In this document: piece by piece, positions 1 through 11,024 of the stretch
Layout of the letters: every line of letters starts with the position of its first letter
How positions within the stretch are numbered: the stretch's first letter is position 1
Source: Stropharia rugosoannulata
Taxonomy: Eukaryota; Basidiomycota; Agaricomycetes; Agaricales; Strophariaceae
Reading direction: 5' to 3'
DNA: 64,000 nucleotides
Assembly: GCA_028532985.1 (NCBI GenBank)
Contig: JANCIK010000009.1
Span: 2,108,001-2,172,000, forward strand
Program-made: the position numbers and the translations under genes
The notes under the pieces: model-generated
What the model was told of the DNA's origin: nothing
Database searches by the model: none
The model's input: only the letters and a program-made list of their open reading frames with translations

Positions 1-807
1 GACAACTTGGACTGGACGAAACTTCGCTTCCTGGACAACCTGTCAGAGGAGGGGCGACAATCATCAATGCCAGCACAACAGGACCGGAGGCTGATTTCAA
101 CGGTGGCAATGGAACGGTAGCTAATGGTGGCAACGCAGTCGACGGTGAAGGCTGGGGAAACGCTCTGCAAAGAATGCTTGCCAACCGTTATTTCTCTAGC
201 GCTCTTTGCAGCTGGTGAACCCCTTTTCCTTTTAAATGTGCGTGGTCCCTGATTCACCATTTCTGGCTGCAGGCACGCGACTGGTGGATCGATACCCAAC
301 CTTCTTCCAAGACTCTCTGATCAGGAGCTTAACGTGACACAGAGTCAGAGTAATGACGGAAATGTGGGCATCCGTGTACATAATACCTCGTATTAATATG
401 CTGACCTCAGTAATCAGATGTTCGAGAAGTTCTCAATTCTTGATATTGACTCCGCCGGTTCAGGAGGAGAATACACTGTTCAAGTACGTACACATGAATC
501 TATAGATGCATCGGGAGCAATTGTGGATTTGATCTACCCCGCACATGACGGTATCTTACCCCACATTTTTATTTAGGCCGGCTTTGGATGGACCAACGGA
601 GTCCTGCTTTGGGTGGCCAGTAATTATGGAGGCCTTATTGCGTCTCCTCAATGTCCAGACTTGTTGGATGCACCGACAGCATCTGGGACCACGGGTGGAA
701 ACACGAAACATTCTTCGAGTCTTCGCGTCCAGCCACAGCAGTCCGGAACAATTATTTTATTGTGTAGTGTTTTGATGGGATCGATCGCAGCTCACTTCTT
801 GCTCTAA
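1..807 (+). CDS. GH37 trehalase, 3' end (5' part outside window)
   Basis: C-terminal part of a glycoside hydrolase family 37 trehalase, which splits trehalose into two glucose molecules. The first exon reads in frame 3 and contains GWGNALQRMLANRYFSSALC, continuing across an intron (about 213-273) into SWHATGGSIPNLLPRL. A second intron ends just before 419, where MFEKFSILDIDSAGSGGEYT begins. After a third intron (about 484-575) comes AGFGWTNGVLLW, the GFGWTNG motif typical of the GH37 C-terminus. The protein ends with a Ser/Thr/Gln-rich stretch and a hydrophobic tail (IILLCSVLMGSIAAHFLL), which suggests a GPI-anchor signal or membrane anchor, so a cell-surface acid-type trehalase is more likely than the cytosolic neutral enzyme. 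The stop is TAA at 805-807. Family is clear; anchoring is inference. Confidence 0.9.
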
Positions 808-1593
808 CTACATGCTTCACTGTTTCTCAAAGACGTAGAAATGTAACGAATTATCATTTATCGCATTATCTGCGTTATCTGTCACCCTAAAGCGAGTAAT
901 TCAGCACCGCCACCTATCACAGCATGGCAGTCGCCGTCTAACTTACTTTGCAGAGCTGACATTAATTGATAGCTTGTGATAGCGACATGAACTGTCCCAA
1001 AACCTCAGGGCCACCATGATTGATTTCACATGCTGTGATAAGCCGCAAGCAGAATCCAGGAATCCCCGATGTTCATTACCATATTTGGTCAGTGGAACAT
1101 GTCTGGGGCAGGCATCTGAACTTTCTCGTTGCCTTCTCGCTGGTATTTTACCTTTGTCAACTAATAGGTTGACCTGATTCCGCTCTCCATACTGCCCTAC
1201 GATATGGTTCAAATGGTAGAGACTTCAATACTAACCAACAGCTAAGACCTTAAGAATGGCGACGACAAGTAAGTACTACTTAGTTAGTTATCAAGTGCCC
1301 CGCGCTCTAATCCTTTGGACTTAATTCTGTCCGGTTATTTCTCTTGTCAGTCATGCTGCATGCTGACTCGCTCTGTCACCTGTGCGAGTGGGCTGGAGAA
1401 ATAGCGGCTCTCAAACTCTTGGCCAACTTACCGATATCGCGCCCAATGGTATTCCAATGATATTCAAACCACGTCGAGGAAGGCCTCGTGATGACTAGCG
1501 CATGCACTCAGGATACTGTGAATATGTCGACCCAGTACCTGCTTAACATTTAAAAGGACGGTTCATGCTCAGCAACTCGATGCGCTGTTTTCG
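808..1593. other. Intergenic, trehalase to carboxylesterase
   Basis: About 790 bp between two plus-strand genes. I see no coding exon with family similarity. An AT-rich patch (acatttaaaagg, near 1548-1559) about 40 bp before the esterase start is a possible TATA-like element, but it was not tested. Nothing else stands out. Confidence 0.5.
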
Positions 1594-3679
1594 ATGGTTT
1601 CTCCGCTGCTGATTCCTTTCGTCTTGTGCACCTTCGCTTCCATTGGTGCTATTCCCCTGGAGGAACGTGCTTCGCCTGTGGTCATACTTGACGGTGCAAC
1701 CTTCACTGGAGTAACTTCCGGGAGAAACACAAAGTTTTTGGGCATTCCTTTTGCTCAACCGCCGTTTGTTTCATCTTTGCTCATTATTTGCTTCCATTCA
1801 TTTTGAAAATTAGGGTCGGGGATCTGCGCTACCGTTTACCTGCTCCCGTCGTATATATTAATGGTACATATGACGCAACTGCTTTTGGACCTTCTTGTGG
1901 ACAGCAAGCTATCAGACTTCCGAGCTCCATCATTAAGGGCCCGGCTGCGGACGCTGCTAATTATGTGGTCGAATCTATCTTCGGTCAAGTATTTCCTGAC
2001 TCTGAAGACTGTTAGTATCTGAGTATAAAAGTCATTTTATTTATCATGTATTAATGTGCACACTTGCAGGTCTGACGGTGAACATTGTAAAACCTTCAAA
2101 TGTCGACGCAAACGCGAAGCTACCCGTGGTCGTTGTATGAAATGCTTCGTTCTCTATTGGACCTTGACCTTATTAATTATGCATTATCTAGTGGATCTTT
2201 GGAGGAGGCTTTGAGCTAGGCAGTACTTCTATGTACGACGGAGGCCTCATTGTAGATCGCTCACAGACATTGCTTCAACCTGTTGTATATGTCAGCATGA
2301 ACTACAGACTAAGTGGCTTCGGTTTTCTACCAGGCAGAGAAGTCAAAAATGCTGGCGTCGGTAATCTCGGCCTTCATGATCGTGAGTAAGGCCTTGTCTG
2401 TCCCAAATTACATGTATTAACTTGTAATACCTTGTATCACAGAACGTCAAGCGCTACGATGGATTCAGAAATACATTTCAAGCTTCGGAGGTGATCCTAA
2501 CAAAGTAACCATGTAAGGAGTGGATCAGTTCTGTCGATAATTATCCTTACAAAATTTTATAGCTGGGGCGAATCTGCCGGCGCGATTTCCGTTTCTCTCC
2601 AGATGCTTGCTAATGGCGGTAATACCGAGGGCCTTTTTAGAGGGGCATTTATGCAGTCTGGTGCCCCCATTCCTGTCGGCGACATTACGAAAGGACAAGG
2701 ATATTATGATGCATTGGTGAAAGATACCGGATGCGCTGGTGCAGCTGACACGCTCCAATGCCTGCGAACCGTTTCCTATACAGCTCTTAAGGCGGCCATT
2801 AATGAGTCACCTGGAATCTTTGACTACCAAGTTCGTCAATTTCCGTGTTACAAGCCACCATTCTCATTAAACAATAGTCTCTCAATCTGGCCTGGTTACC
2901 ACGAACCGACGGTGTTTTCTTGACCGACAATCCTCAAAACCTTGTAGCGGCCGGAAAGGTCGCGAATATTCCATATATCACAGGTACAAATAGCCATTTT
3001 TGCATCTTTCTCCTGCTTATTGCTATCTGTTTCTTTCAGGCAACTGTGACGATGAAGGTACATTATTTTCTCTGGCCAACATCAATATCACCAGGGACGC
3101 ACAATTCAAGGCTTACATCAAGGACACATTTCTTCCTGGCATAACTGCTGTTCAGGCTGAGCAGATAGCTGAATTGTATCCTTCAGATGCCAGGAAGGGT
3201 TCTCCGTTTGATACGGGCGTTTTAAACTCACTGACGCCTCAGTTTAAGCGGTTAGCTGCTTTCCAGGGAGATGGCGTCTTCCAGGCTCCACGTCGATGGT
3301 TACTTCAATACACCGCAAACAAGCAGAATGTTTGGGTGTTTTGTAAGCACCTATAATTTTGTCAGTCCAAAAGCATTAATAACAACGCGTATTCATAGTG
3401 AGTAAAAGACTGAAAGGCCTGCCCGCTCTTGGATCTGTCCATGCCTCCGACATCTTGAACGTGTATGGTGGGGGAGAAATGGGTGATCACCTTATACGCT
3501 TCGCGAATAAGCTCAATCCGAACCCATTGATTGGATATCAATGGCCTCGATATACTCTTGCTGAACGCAAAATTGCCACATATGTTGACGGCATTGTTCC
3601 TATCGTTACCAGTACCGACACTTACAGGACAGAGGCAATGAAGTATCTCACAGAAGTCACGCTGGGAACGCCTGTGTAA
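1594..3679 (+). CDS. Secreted type-B carboxylesterase/lipase (alpha/beta hydrolase)
   Basis: Carboxylesterase family B enzyme (cholinesterase / Candida rugosa-lipase type), predicted to hydrolyse carboxylic esters or lipids outside the cell. It starts MVSPLLIPFVLCTFASIGAI, a clear signal peptide, followed by a short propeptide-like stretch (PLEERAS). About nine exons can be joined. Conserved blocks in order are TKFLGIPFAQPP, GDLRYRLPAP, the oxyanion-hole motif WIFGGGFELGS, SMNYRLSGFGF, NLGLHDQ, the nucleophile elbow WGESAGAISV (Ser in GESAG, near 2575), NCDDEGTLFS (acid Glu) and GSVHASDI (catalytic His). The complete Ser-Glu-His triad is therefore visible. Near 2830-2876 an intron removes an apparent stop and restores SLNLAWLPRTDGVFLTDN. 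Total length of about 550 residues is normal for the family. Substrate cannot be told from sequence. Confidence 0.92.
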
Positions 3680-3787
3680 ATTAGTTGATCGTGCGTGTTT
3701 TGAGCCAGTCATTCATAAATAGCAAAAATCAAATTTGAATGTAATCAAGGCCGTCGCTACGGAAATTGGCTTGGACTCTTTCATGTT

Positions 3788-5408
3788 TCAAACGACAACC
3801 TATAGGTGAATCGTGTATGAGAAAAAATTATTTATACGAATATAATCATAACTTACTGGCCAACCTGTCGAGAAGTCGAGACGGTTTATGCCGAGGAAGC
3901 TTCCTGCAGAGGTGTAATAATCTATCGAACATATTAGTTAAAACAGTATCCCAAATATTAACATTACCTAGAAGAGAACTTACGGTAAACCATGATGACT
4001 CCGTCGTTATCGAGGAACAGATCTTGACCACCAGGACCGATAATCTGCAGAGCGGGACTCAGTGCATATTGAGAATCCAGAGGCACTATATTTTTTACAT
4101 TATCATGACTTCCAAGGACGAGAGTTCCACCGCCGGCAGTAAGAGCAACACCGGATTGGTCGACAAACCCACCCGTTGGCCTGTGGGAGTGTGTCAAAAG
4201 ATAAAGGTGGAGTAAATTTTTAATGATAGACACACGAGGTGGATCTGCCCACTCTGATATTGTATGTGCTGCTGGTACCCTTGCAGCACAAATCCCAAGA
4301 GGTAAATAAATAGTAGAAGCTACCGTTCTTGAATATGACGCTAGCTTCAATCGCACCGCTATCTGAAGTACGTTGGGCAAGCGACGTAATGGTGCTACTG
4401 GCAGGCTTTCCAGTGGAAGAGCTTAGTGTCATTTCTTTGATGCCGGTCCAGAAGCTTCCCAAGGAGAGATACCAGTTGCTTCCATCTGCAGGTAATAAGG
4501 TCGAAGTCAGGTGGCATAGTTATTGCTAAGAGGACTTGCCTATCAACAAGCTGTACGGTATCACGATTAGTTTATATTTCAGATTCAACTTTTATGATTA
4601 AATTTCGGACTTAGGATCAATGGCCTGAAGAACATCACGTTAGACTCTGTCAGTTGGAAAGAATATGACAGTACATTGTAGTTGTTTGAGCTCGAAGTGG
4701 ATGTAACTAGTCCTTCATTTGTGAAGCTTCCTGAGATGATCAAGAGGTGACGATGAGCAAACGCAAAGCAACCGGAATCAACAAATTAGAGAAGACCAAC
4801 CTGGCTGGCCTGTGCTGGACTTCGCGAAAAAGATGGCGGACTAGGCCATATTATTATTGCGCCAGTCAGGTACGCATGCATTACAAATGATAAATATTTA
4901 CATTCTGGGACCCAAAGCTGGAGGCTGCGTAATAGAGCTGTCATACGTTCGTATTAGACACCAAGACACACAGTTGGTTGAGCCTTACGAGAAATTCTCC
5001 ATTGAGGTACGTACAATCGGGAGCCCATAAATTTCTGCATTTAGACATAGGATATATGAGTGAAAATGACAAACTAATAGACTTACCCATTGGACGTTCC
5101 GGTGTACTGATCAGTCCAAGATGCACCATTGGGGAAGACTGTACCAATCAACGTCCAAGCAGTGCGATCGGGTGAAGTCCTAATTTCTATTCCCGGAGCA
5201 GTAGCTATTACAACGTCAGACGTTAGAAAAACTCACGTAGTTGAGATAAGTAGAATGGCATACAGAATATATAGTAAGTGCCCGATTTGTCCTTGCACAT
5301 TGTGGGGTCAGCAACCATGGTGTTCCCAGTCACCACACCAGGGCCAACGACGGCCTGAGCTAAAGACAACAAAGAAAGAAAGGGTATCGCATACAATATG
5401 TGCTTCAT
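3788..5408 (-). CDS. Secreted GH43 arabinanase (endo-1,5-alpha-L-arabinosidase type)
   Basis: Minus-strand, multi-exon gene for a GH43 five-bladed beta-propeller enzyme that cleaves alpha-1,5-arabinan side chains of pectin. It starts MKHILYAIPFLSLLSLAQA, a signal peptide. The three catalytic acids of GH43 are visible: Asp in TMVADPTM (general base), Asp in AIDP (pKa modulator, exon near 4615) and Glu in GAIEASVIF (general acid). Other hallmark blocks are WAPDCTYLNGEF, ALTAGGGTLVLGSHDNV, and VYHYYTSAGSFLGINRLDFS followed by TGWPVVV at the C-terminus, where two introns must be removed to keep the frame. The stop is at 3788-3790. It is convergent with the upstream esterase, only 108 bp apart. 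With the trehalase and esterase it makes a local group of secreted hydrolases; co-regulation is not shown. Confidence 0.9.
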
Positions 5409-6433
5409 GAGGGGCGCAAAGTTCGTGGCAGAGGCTCGACGCAGTAGCGTTTTATATCAGAGAAGTACGGTGAAATTTTGGCAGAATTCGTCCCATGATA
5501 TTGACAGAGTAGACTTACATTATTTATAGCATATACAGCTGGCCGATCCAACGGCCTTGACGAGGTGACTCCTACAACGCAACAATCACATTTCAGAAGA
5601 AACGTGAGTCCCAAAATTGGCGAAACCATGAGCGATATCCATAATTCGGCAATAATCGTCTGATGCTTTGGCTTTGGTTGCAGAAATTCGCCTGAAGGCT
5701 AGCTAACTAGCGGGGCCAAAAAAATCTGAACAAGTCTCCCAAACCCAGGCGTAGAACAGCAAATTTTTTTAAAACTTCCCAAAGCGGCCTTCCAGTCACT
5801 CAGAACTCTTAGGTAGCGTTGCCAGAGTCCAGTAAGAAGACAGTGATACTTCATTCCATGCAGAGAATGAGTAAACTGAGAATGCTTTAGGACGGGTGTG
5901 GAAGTACGTATTACGTAGTGAGGAAGTTACTACAAGTTATCAACAAGTTATGTACAAGTCAAGTACAAGAAGTTGCCATTTGACCTCATTTATATTAGCT
6001 ATCAATTCGAATGAACTCGCGGGCCGGTTTAACTCGGGTTCTTCATATTTGTATATTTGTTTCACTCTGTCTTCATCGGCAACTTGTCGGCAACATATTC
6101 TTCAACCAGAAATGCAAGCAAGTTGTAAGCGAGCTTTGCGCACTCCTTACACTCCAGCCTATCAAACCAAAATCACCGTATAGGACTCTGGCATAGCGGA
6201 TGCGAGACGAAGTTAGTGTGATAGGGGGCATGTTATATCCTAGATGCCAGGATCATTGGACCTGTCACTTGACTTCATCGATGGAAACATGAATACAGCA
6301 CCCACAAGTAGACCTTTCGGCTGCAATCCGGCCTCGCTGTTCATACATCCACATAGCCGGGGAAAGTTACTTTGCAATCATAGGAGCTCGACTTCTTCTT
6401 TATAACTAGATCTTGAATTTTGAGCCCCAACGC
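5409..6433. other. Intergenic between divergent GH43 and zinc dehydrogenase genes
   Basis: About 1 kb divergent spacer that must hold both promoters. There are several open stretches on both strands, but none has recognisable protein motifs or good splice context. Locally it holds GTA/CAAGT-rich repeats (caagttatcaacaagttatg near 5932-5951) of unknown meaning. Confidence 0.5.
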
Positions 6434-8154
6434 ATGACATCCACACCTCAGATGGCCCCTTCTGTTTCCCCGTCCTCTCAGCAGAAGGCAATCCGGTGGT
6501 ATCCCCCTTCGTATGATATAAGGGTGGAAAACGTACCGACCCCCACGTACGGATTTGCTCTGATCGGTGATATTTGCGATTGATACCGTCCATTGTAGGA
6601 TCCAGCATCCTGATGATGTGATCGTCAAAGTGAAGGTGAGTTGCTGCATGTTTACTATCCATAGACATTCCAACTTAGGTCCATTGCTTTAGTACGCTGC
6701 CCTTTGCGGTGGGAAAATAAAACTTTATTTTCGTTGACTTCAATTACTGATACTGAGCAGGGAGCGATTTGCACATCTATAGAGGACATGCAGGAGTAGA
6801 AAAAGAGTGAGTGCTGTATGAGAATGTCTGGCACCCATGTCTTATTTGCTGCTCTACTTTCTTCTCTAGCCACACTTGTGGACATGAATTCATTGGCGAA
6901 GTTGTGGAATTAGGATCAAGCTATGGCTCTGTGAATGCAAAGGGCAGGCCTGCTCTATATTCTAATTTGAGGGTTGGCGATAAAGTCGTCTCACCCTTTA
7001 CTAGTAATTGCGGCGAATGCCAGTGAGCACTAGTAGACTTCAACCTCGGTACCTCATCTGATGCAAATATCAGTGTTTGCCGCTTAGGATATACGGGCCG
7101 TTGCAAGAAAGGCGCCTTGTTTGGAAGCCCCGCTCTCGAAGGTGGTCAAGCGCAGTTTGTTAGAGTGCCAATGGGCGGCGGCACTCTTTTCAATTTAAGC
7201 AACCCATCAACTTGGTCAAGCAGCCTGCCCAAAGAAGAGAGGTTGAAAGCTCTCACCAATCTGTCAGATAGTTCACTGTTGCTTCTGGCGGACATTCTCC
7301 CAACAGGTGTTTTTGCAGTGACGCAAGCACTCAACCATCCCAAACTTGCTCCAGTGATCACCGGAAAACCATGGCCATTATGCGTCAGCCAGACTGATCT
7401 TGGTCCCGGCAATGAAGTTGATCTGACAGCTGAAGACAAATTGCTGACGATCGCCGTCATCGGATTAGGCCCTGTAGGTATATGTTCCGTCATAGCCCTT
7501 CTGGACGCCCTGTCGACTCGTAATCTGCCATTCAAAGTCATCGCCACGGATCTTGTTGAAGCTCGACGGGAAAAAATGAAGTCGGTCTATGCTGCATTGG
7601 ATGAAAGTGGTCGAGGGAAGGGGGAATTCGCTGTTCTCTCAGTGGAGGAGACTAAAGCCAAAGTTAACGAATGGACAAGTGGACACGGTTGTACTGCCAT
7701 TCTGGAAGTAAGTTTTGGGTATTACTATTTGTTCTTCCGCATACTTATATTTGATAAAGGTCGTTGGGCAGTCCAGTGCATTGACCTTGGCATATGAACT
7801 CGCCCGGTCATTTGGGGTCATTGTTTCAGTTGGTGTTCACGGAGCTGATCAGCTCCCTTTGACCGGTCGTGAATGTTACAATAAAAATGTTTCGCTTGAC
7901 TTCGGAAGATGTCCTGCTCGCGCTATGTTTCCACCTGCGTTTGATTTGTTGGGTAGGTGGCTCTTCAATGATCTTTTCTGCTTCAGTGAGTGCATCTGAC
8001 GAATTTTGCAGTCAAGAGGCAAGATGTGTTCGGAGGAGTTGGAACGGAGGCCAGTCTCATTGACAGAATTGTCGATTTTTCCCAAGCGGTAGAAATTTAC
8101 GAGGCATTTGATAAAAACAAAGTTGGGAAGGTCATCTTTGATCCATGGAAGTGA
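6434..8154 (+). CDS. Zinc-dependent medium-chain alcohol dehydrogenase
   Basis: MDR-superfamily, zinc-dependent NAD(P) dehydrogenase of the formaldehyde/threonine-dehydrogenase-like group. Translation from ATG 6434 begins MTSTPQMAPSVSPSSQQKAI. After three introns the catalytic-zinc segment reads YAALCGSDLHIYRGHAGVEK and HTCGHEFIGEVVELG (zinc ligands Cys, His, Glu). The structural-zinc loop follows: NCGECHVCRLGYTGRC carries four cysteines. The Rossmann dinucleotide site is AVIGLGPVGICSVIALLDAL. The C-terminus is KNKVGKVIFDPWK with stop at 8152-8154. All zinc ligands expected for an active enzyme are present. The substrate is not evident. The gene is convergent with the BTB gene, about 150 bp away. 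Confidence 0.88.
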
Positions 8155-8305
8155 AATTTACAAATAGAACTTGCAGTGTAGTATGCTGATCAATCCAAGA
8201 ACTATTAAATGTATTGGTTCACAATTTGGAGCCCATAAAAAATTCTTTCCATTACTAACAAGTTACTATTCTAAAACAATCAACATATGCTGTGTATTTG
8301 ATCCT

Positions 8306-9373
8306 TTACACGCTTGATTTTTGCAACTCCTCCCAAGTCGGAAGGTTAATGATTGCAGGTAGATCCCTCCAGATTTGTTGTCCAAGTAATGAACAGTCGA
8401 CCTGAAATGCAGTGCGGCAGATATTACATATCGAGGGATCTGTAGAAGCTTTGTTGACTGCCTGGTTGATAAAATGCAAAGGTCCAGTTTTCAAAGTCCA
8501 AGACCGGTGCAGTTGTGCGATCAACCGCGAAAATCCCCGTTGGCAAGGTGCTAGTTGCCCACAGGGTGGTTTCGCGGCACGTTCGGGGCAGAACTGTCTT
8601 ATGAAGTTGTCCAGAAGCTGCAAGCGATGTTGATACATAAGAGAATATAAAAGAAGATCTGAAGCCATGAGCGCAGAGGAGGGACGGGACGGATGCTCGA
8701 CTAGAAGCTTAGGGTGGTCAGCTTTTAGTATTTCAGATAGAGGGTATATAGACAGAAAGTAGATGACAGAAGGTATGAGGATTGGTGCGTCAACCTCTCT
8801 TGCAAGATTCAAGACATGCAAAGGATGAGCAAAAGGGTATGTCAGATTGTTCACAGCGCGAACGCGTAACGCTTCCTCTATCATGGAATCATGTCCCGGC
8901 AGCGTCGATGGCCATGCAGTTCCTAGAAATTGAATGGCTTGCCGGCGTAGTTGACTAATAAAATATTTGCTTGCTAGGCGTAGGATACCAGCAACATAGA
9001 AGAAGTCGTCAATGCTTTGATTTGTGAAGTTGCTGCGGGGAAATTTATCTTTCAACAGTATAATGAGGCTCTGTAGTTTGTTCACCTACGGGCCATCATA
9101 CAGAGCGTGTATGAGATGCGTCAATTCAACGCTAGAGTCATACATTATGACGATTTGGCAGCCTTCAAACAGCTCCGATGGATTGATAGGTTGAGGGATA
9201 TCTTGCATATTGCTGAATACTTCCGAGTGTCTTGACTGTGTCGTTTGATATTTAGACGTATTGCTAGCCAATATGACAGGTGGGGAAATTTCGCACAAGA
9301 ACACCTCTATGGACTCGGTAACCTGTGCGGTCTTCCTCAGTGAGAAGAATTATATTGCCATCTTCAAACCATG
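8306..9373 (-). CDS. BTB/POZ domain protein of the agaricomycete type (5' end unresolved)
   Basis: Minus-strand gene for a BTB-domain protein of a family expanded in mushroom-forming fungi. The BTB core reads WFEDGNIILLTEEDRTGYRV then HRGVL, joined over an intron (about 9245-9290) to SRHSEVFSNMQDIPQP and EGCQIVIMYDSSVELTHLIH. The second part (from about 9085) is a single long exon with LRLASKYFISQLRRQAIQF, the helical segment that usually follows BTB in this group, and a C-terminal part with two CxxC-like cysteines (SICNICRTAF). BTB domains dimerise and often act as adaptors for cullin-3 ligases; no such role can be read here. The initiation exon upstream of 9373 could not be fixed because an in-frame stop precedes WFEDGN, so one further short exon is expected. 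Confidence 0.78.
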
Positions 9374-10032
9374 GCTTATAAGAGCGTTTTGATCAGTCGA
9401 AAAACACCCGTAGACATGGAAAACCACGCACCTCTCCTTTGACTAACTTCTTACTGCCAACCTCTTTTGGCGAGTAGATACTATTCATTCGACGTTTGTT
9501 CGAAGTCGGAGAAGTAAACTTGAAGTTAGCTAGGTAATAGATTGAAGTTCAAGTTCCTTGGAACCAACGATGCACTTTCCCACTTATGTTGGAGTATTCA
9601 GTGGGGGTATGACAGTAAGTAACTAATGCCGAGAAAAACGACTGCGGCCAAGTCGGACATGATACTTGCCCACGCCTACCAATGCCCTGCACGTCTATGA
9701 ACTCGTCCGTATGCTCCATGAGGCCAACAGCGCACTGCGGACAATGCCTAGCCAGGGCTTCCTATTACTGTCCAAGAACGCTAATTTGTTCTCATAAAAT
9801 CCGTTGGTATTTCTGAAGCCACAATCGGCAGTACGTCATAGCGTTGTATGTATCTCCAGTAGCGTGACCACTCCCAGAAATAGACCTATCATAAGTACTC
9901 TCACATTCTCAGCGCCTCAGCCCAGCAGTCCTTGATTTGCCCTGTAGAGACTTGTCATAGGCAGAGCGGAATAAAACTTGTCCAGATCTCGGCGATTGCC
10001 GTATGCAGACGGCTGGGTCGTAGCACTTTGAT
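9374..10032. other. Intergenic, divergent BTB and PNPO genes
   Basis: About 660 bp divergent spacer. It probably holds the missing first exon of the BTB gene and both promoters. I see no other supported feature in it. Confidence 0.45.
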
Positions 10033-10889
10033 ATGGCTTGCCGCAGTTATGTTGTACAGCTCACCCTGCCCATTGTTCATTTTATATCCAAGAGGAACCT
10101 CTCAAAAAACGTTCATATCTTAGCGCGCAGAAATATTTCCAGCTCTTCGCACATGGACGCTATCATATCTCAGCCTGCACCGGACAAGATTCAAGTCCTG
10201 CCCCATGTTCAGTATGTCACCAATGATCACCTTAACCCTCAGAACGCCGCACCCTCGCCACTTGACCAATTCAGGACTTGGTTCAAGGAAGTCATGGAAG
10301 GAAACCTAGTGAAGGAACCGGAAACAATGTCGTTGTCGACTGTATCTGCTGCTGGGGTACCATCAGCACGTATAGTGCTCCTCAAACAAGTTGACAATCG
10401 CGGCTTCGTTTTTTTCACAAATTATACCTCAAGGAAATCCAAAGAACTAGATGGCAATCCCAACGCGGCTATTGTCTTCTACTGGCAAGAACTGTCTCGC
10501 TCCGTTAGGGTTATTGGTCGGGTCGAGAAGCTCACGAAGGAGGAGAATGATGAATATTTCCATAGCCGGCCTATTGGAAGTCAGATCGGTGCATGGGCTA
10601 GCAAGCAGAGCTCTGTAATCGGAGAAGGGGAACTTGAGTCGCGTGTTCAAAGAATGCAGGACAAGTTTGGAGATTCCGTACCCACTCCAGATTTCTGGGG
10701 CGGTTGGAGGTTAATTCCCGAGTGAGTTTGTTGATCACGGCGGCGGACTCTTGAAATTGATTGTTTCCAAGCGAGGTGGAGTTCTGGAGTGGAAAACCCT
10801 CCAGATTGCATGATCGCGTGAGATATCTGCGCGTTGAAGGGTCCTCTGGAGTTGTATCTCAGTGGAAGATTGACAGACTTTCCCCTTAG
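10033..10889 (+). CDS. PDX3: Pyridoxamine/pyridoxine 5'-phosphate oxidase
   Basis: FMN-dependent oxidase that makes pyridoxal 5'-phosphate from PNP or PMP, the last step of vitamin B6 synthesis and salvage. Core motifs are visible: [40 protein letters not shown] with [59 protein letters not shown] and [11 protein letters not shown]. One intron (about 10722-10770) leads to [20 protein letters not shown] and the terminal RLSP, matching the conserved C-terminal WxxxRLHDR region. Length and motif order fit a complete enzyme. Two starts are possible: ATG 10033 adds about 40 residues rich in Arg, Ser and hydrophobics that could be a mitochondrial presequence, while ATG 10153 (MDAIISQ) gives the core enzyme. 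It is convergent with the aldolase gene (135 bp gap). Confidence 0.93.
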
Positions 10890-11024
10890 AGGTAAATCGG
10901 TGAACAACACTCGGAAATCATCGATCCTCAATGATACACAGCGTTATTCGAAGAAATTCCAATACATCCCAGTATCCTGCGTAATGCAGCGTTTTGACAT
11001 ACAAGTTCCAATACAGAGTACTAA

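Noticed and set aside
5896..6196. Small ORFs in the GH43/dehydrogenase spacer
   Set aside because: No homology-like motif, no good start context and no splice partner.
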